Shown here: one piece after another, positions 18,279 to 18,767 of the stretch
Layout: each line of letters opens with the position of its first letter
Numbering within the stretch: the stretch's first letter is position 1
DNA from: Phoronis ovalis
Lineage: Eukaryota > Phoronida > Phoronidae
DNA: 18,767 nt
Reading direction: 5' to 3'
NCBI GenBank assembly: GCA_028565635.1
Contig: JAOXYB010017298.1
Location: 1 to 18,767 of the forward strand
Position numbers and translations under genes: made by a program
The notes under the pieces: model-generated
What the model was told of the DNA's origin: nothing
The model's input: the letters and a program-made list of their open reading frames with translations, nothing else
Databases searched by the model: none

Positions 18279-18767
18279 CTAAAAAAATGGACCAAGATTT
18301 TTCTACAAAATTCTAAAATTATTTTTTATATTTTAAAATTGTTTGTATACTGGTATTTTATGTTGAGGGAAAAACGTTTTCTAACACTATGTCTAGCCAT
18401 CGTGGCCACAGACTTGCACACTACTGTGTTAGTCTATACTTTAAAGATACAAGTTAAATAATGTAGGAATAAAGATGGGAATAAAGCAACTGACATATAT
18501 CAGTCATAGTCACAGCCTCTGTCTTGGTGTGGCTAGCAAAACTTTCACAGTGTTGTGCGATTATATTTATTTGATTCTTTTATAATTGCAATTGAGCTGA
18601 TGGTTGTGAGCTACACTATCACAGAAAGTATTTCATAATTTGCTGATGCTGCTTTTAAAGAAAGTAAAAACAAGGGCTAGGACAATTTTAAGAATCATCC
18701 TATCACGCTGCTTAAATTGACTATTTGGGTGAAAGGAATTGCATATTATGAATATGAATTAGCATAT
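18279..18767. other. Right-edge non-coding sequence
   Basis: AT-rich, with no supported exon on either strand. The plus-strand open frame at 18207-18461 overlaps the minus-strand exon and has no family resemblance. Confidence 0.35.

Overview
The window is AT-rich eukaryotic DNA from an animal genome. The evidence is a gene split by GT-AG introns whose exons encode a caspase (an animal-specific protease family), a C2H2 zinc-finger tail, a decayed non-LTR retrotransposon, and several kilobases of tandem, inverted and dispersed repeats. Most of it is intron or intergenic sequence. I cannot name the species; a marine invertebrate is a guess from gene and repeat style only.

Layout. 2-365 (+): 3' end of a C2H2 zinc-finger gene, broken by one extra base. 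366-4802: non-coding sequence with a 274-bp dispersed repeat (one intact copy, and one split by 634 bp between GAATA repeats), a GC-richer patch of degenerate 20-bp repeats with a 43-bp-stem hairpin, and the 3' end of a dead LINE. 5275-6748 (-): three exons of a caspase, with clean splice sites and compatible phases, giving a complete p20/p10 protease domain of about 287 residues with an unusual active site (VACKG instead of QACRG). 8771-13354 (-): seven short candidate exons found by splice sites and open frame, none with more than 59 codons. One encodes ankyrin repeats, and a 73-nt exon occurs twice with its flanking intron. Every junction in this chain is phase-compatible, and the last can also join the first caspase exon in frame. 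13355-18054: repeats, including a five-unit array of roughly 330-bp units at 16103-17625. 18054-18278 (-): another good candidate exon of unknown family.

How it fits together. The most interesting reading is a single minus-strand gene: an unknown N-terminal part with a duplicated exon, then ankyrin repeats, then a caspase domain with altered specificity residues. An equally simple alternative is two adjacent genes, an ankyrin-repeat gene and a caspase whose prodomain exons I did not find. Transcript data would decide. The caspase exons are firm, the ankyrin exon is good, and the other small exons are inferences from splice signals and phase.
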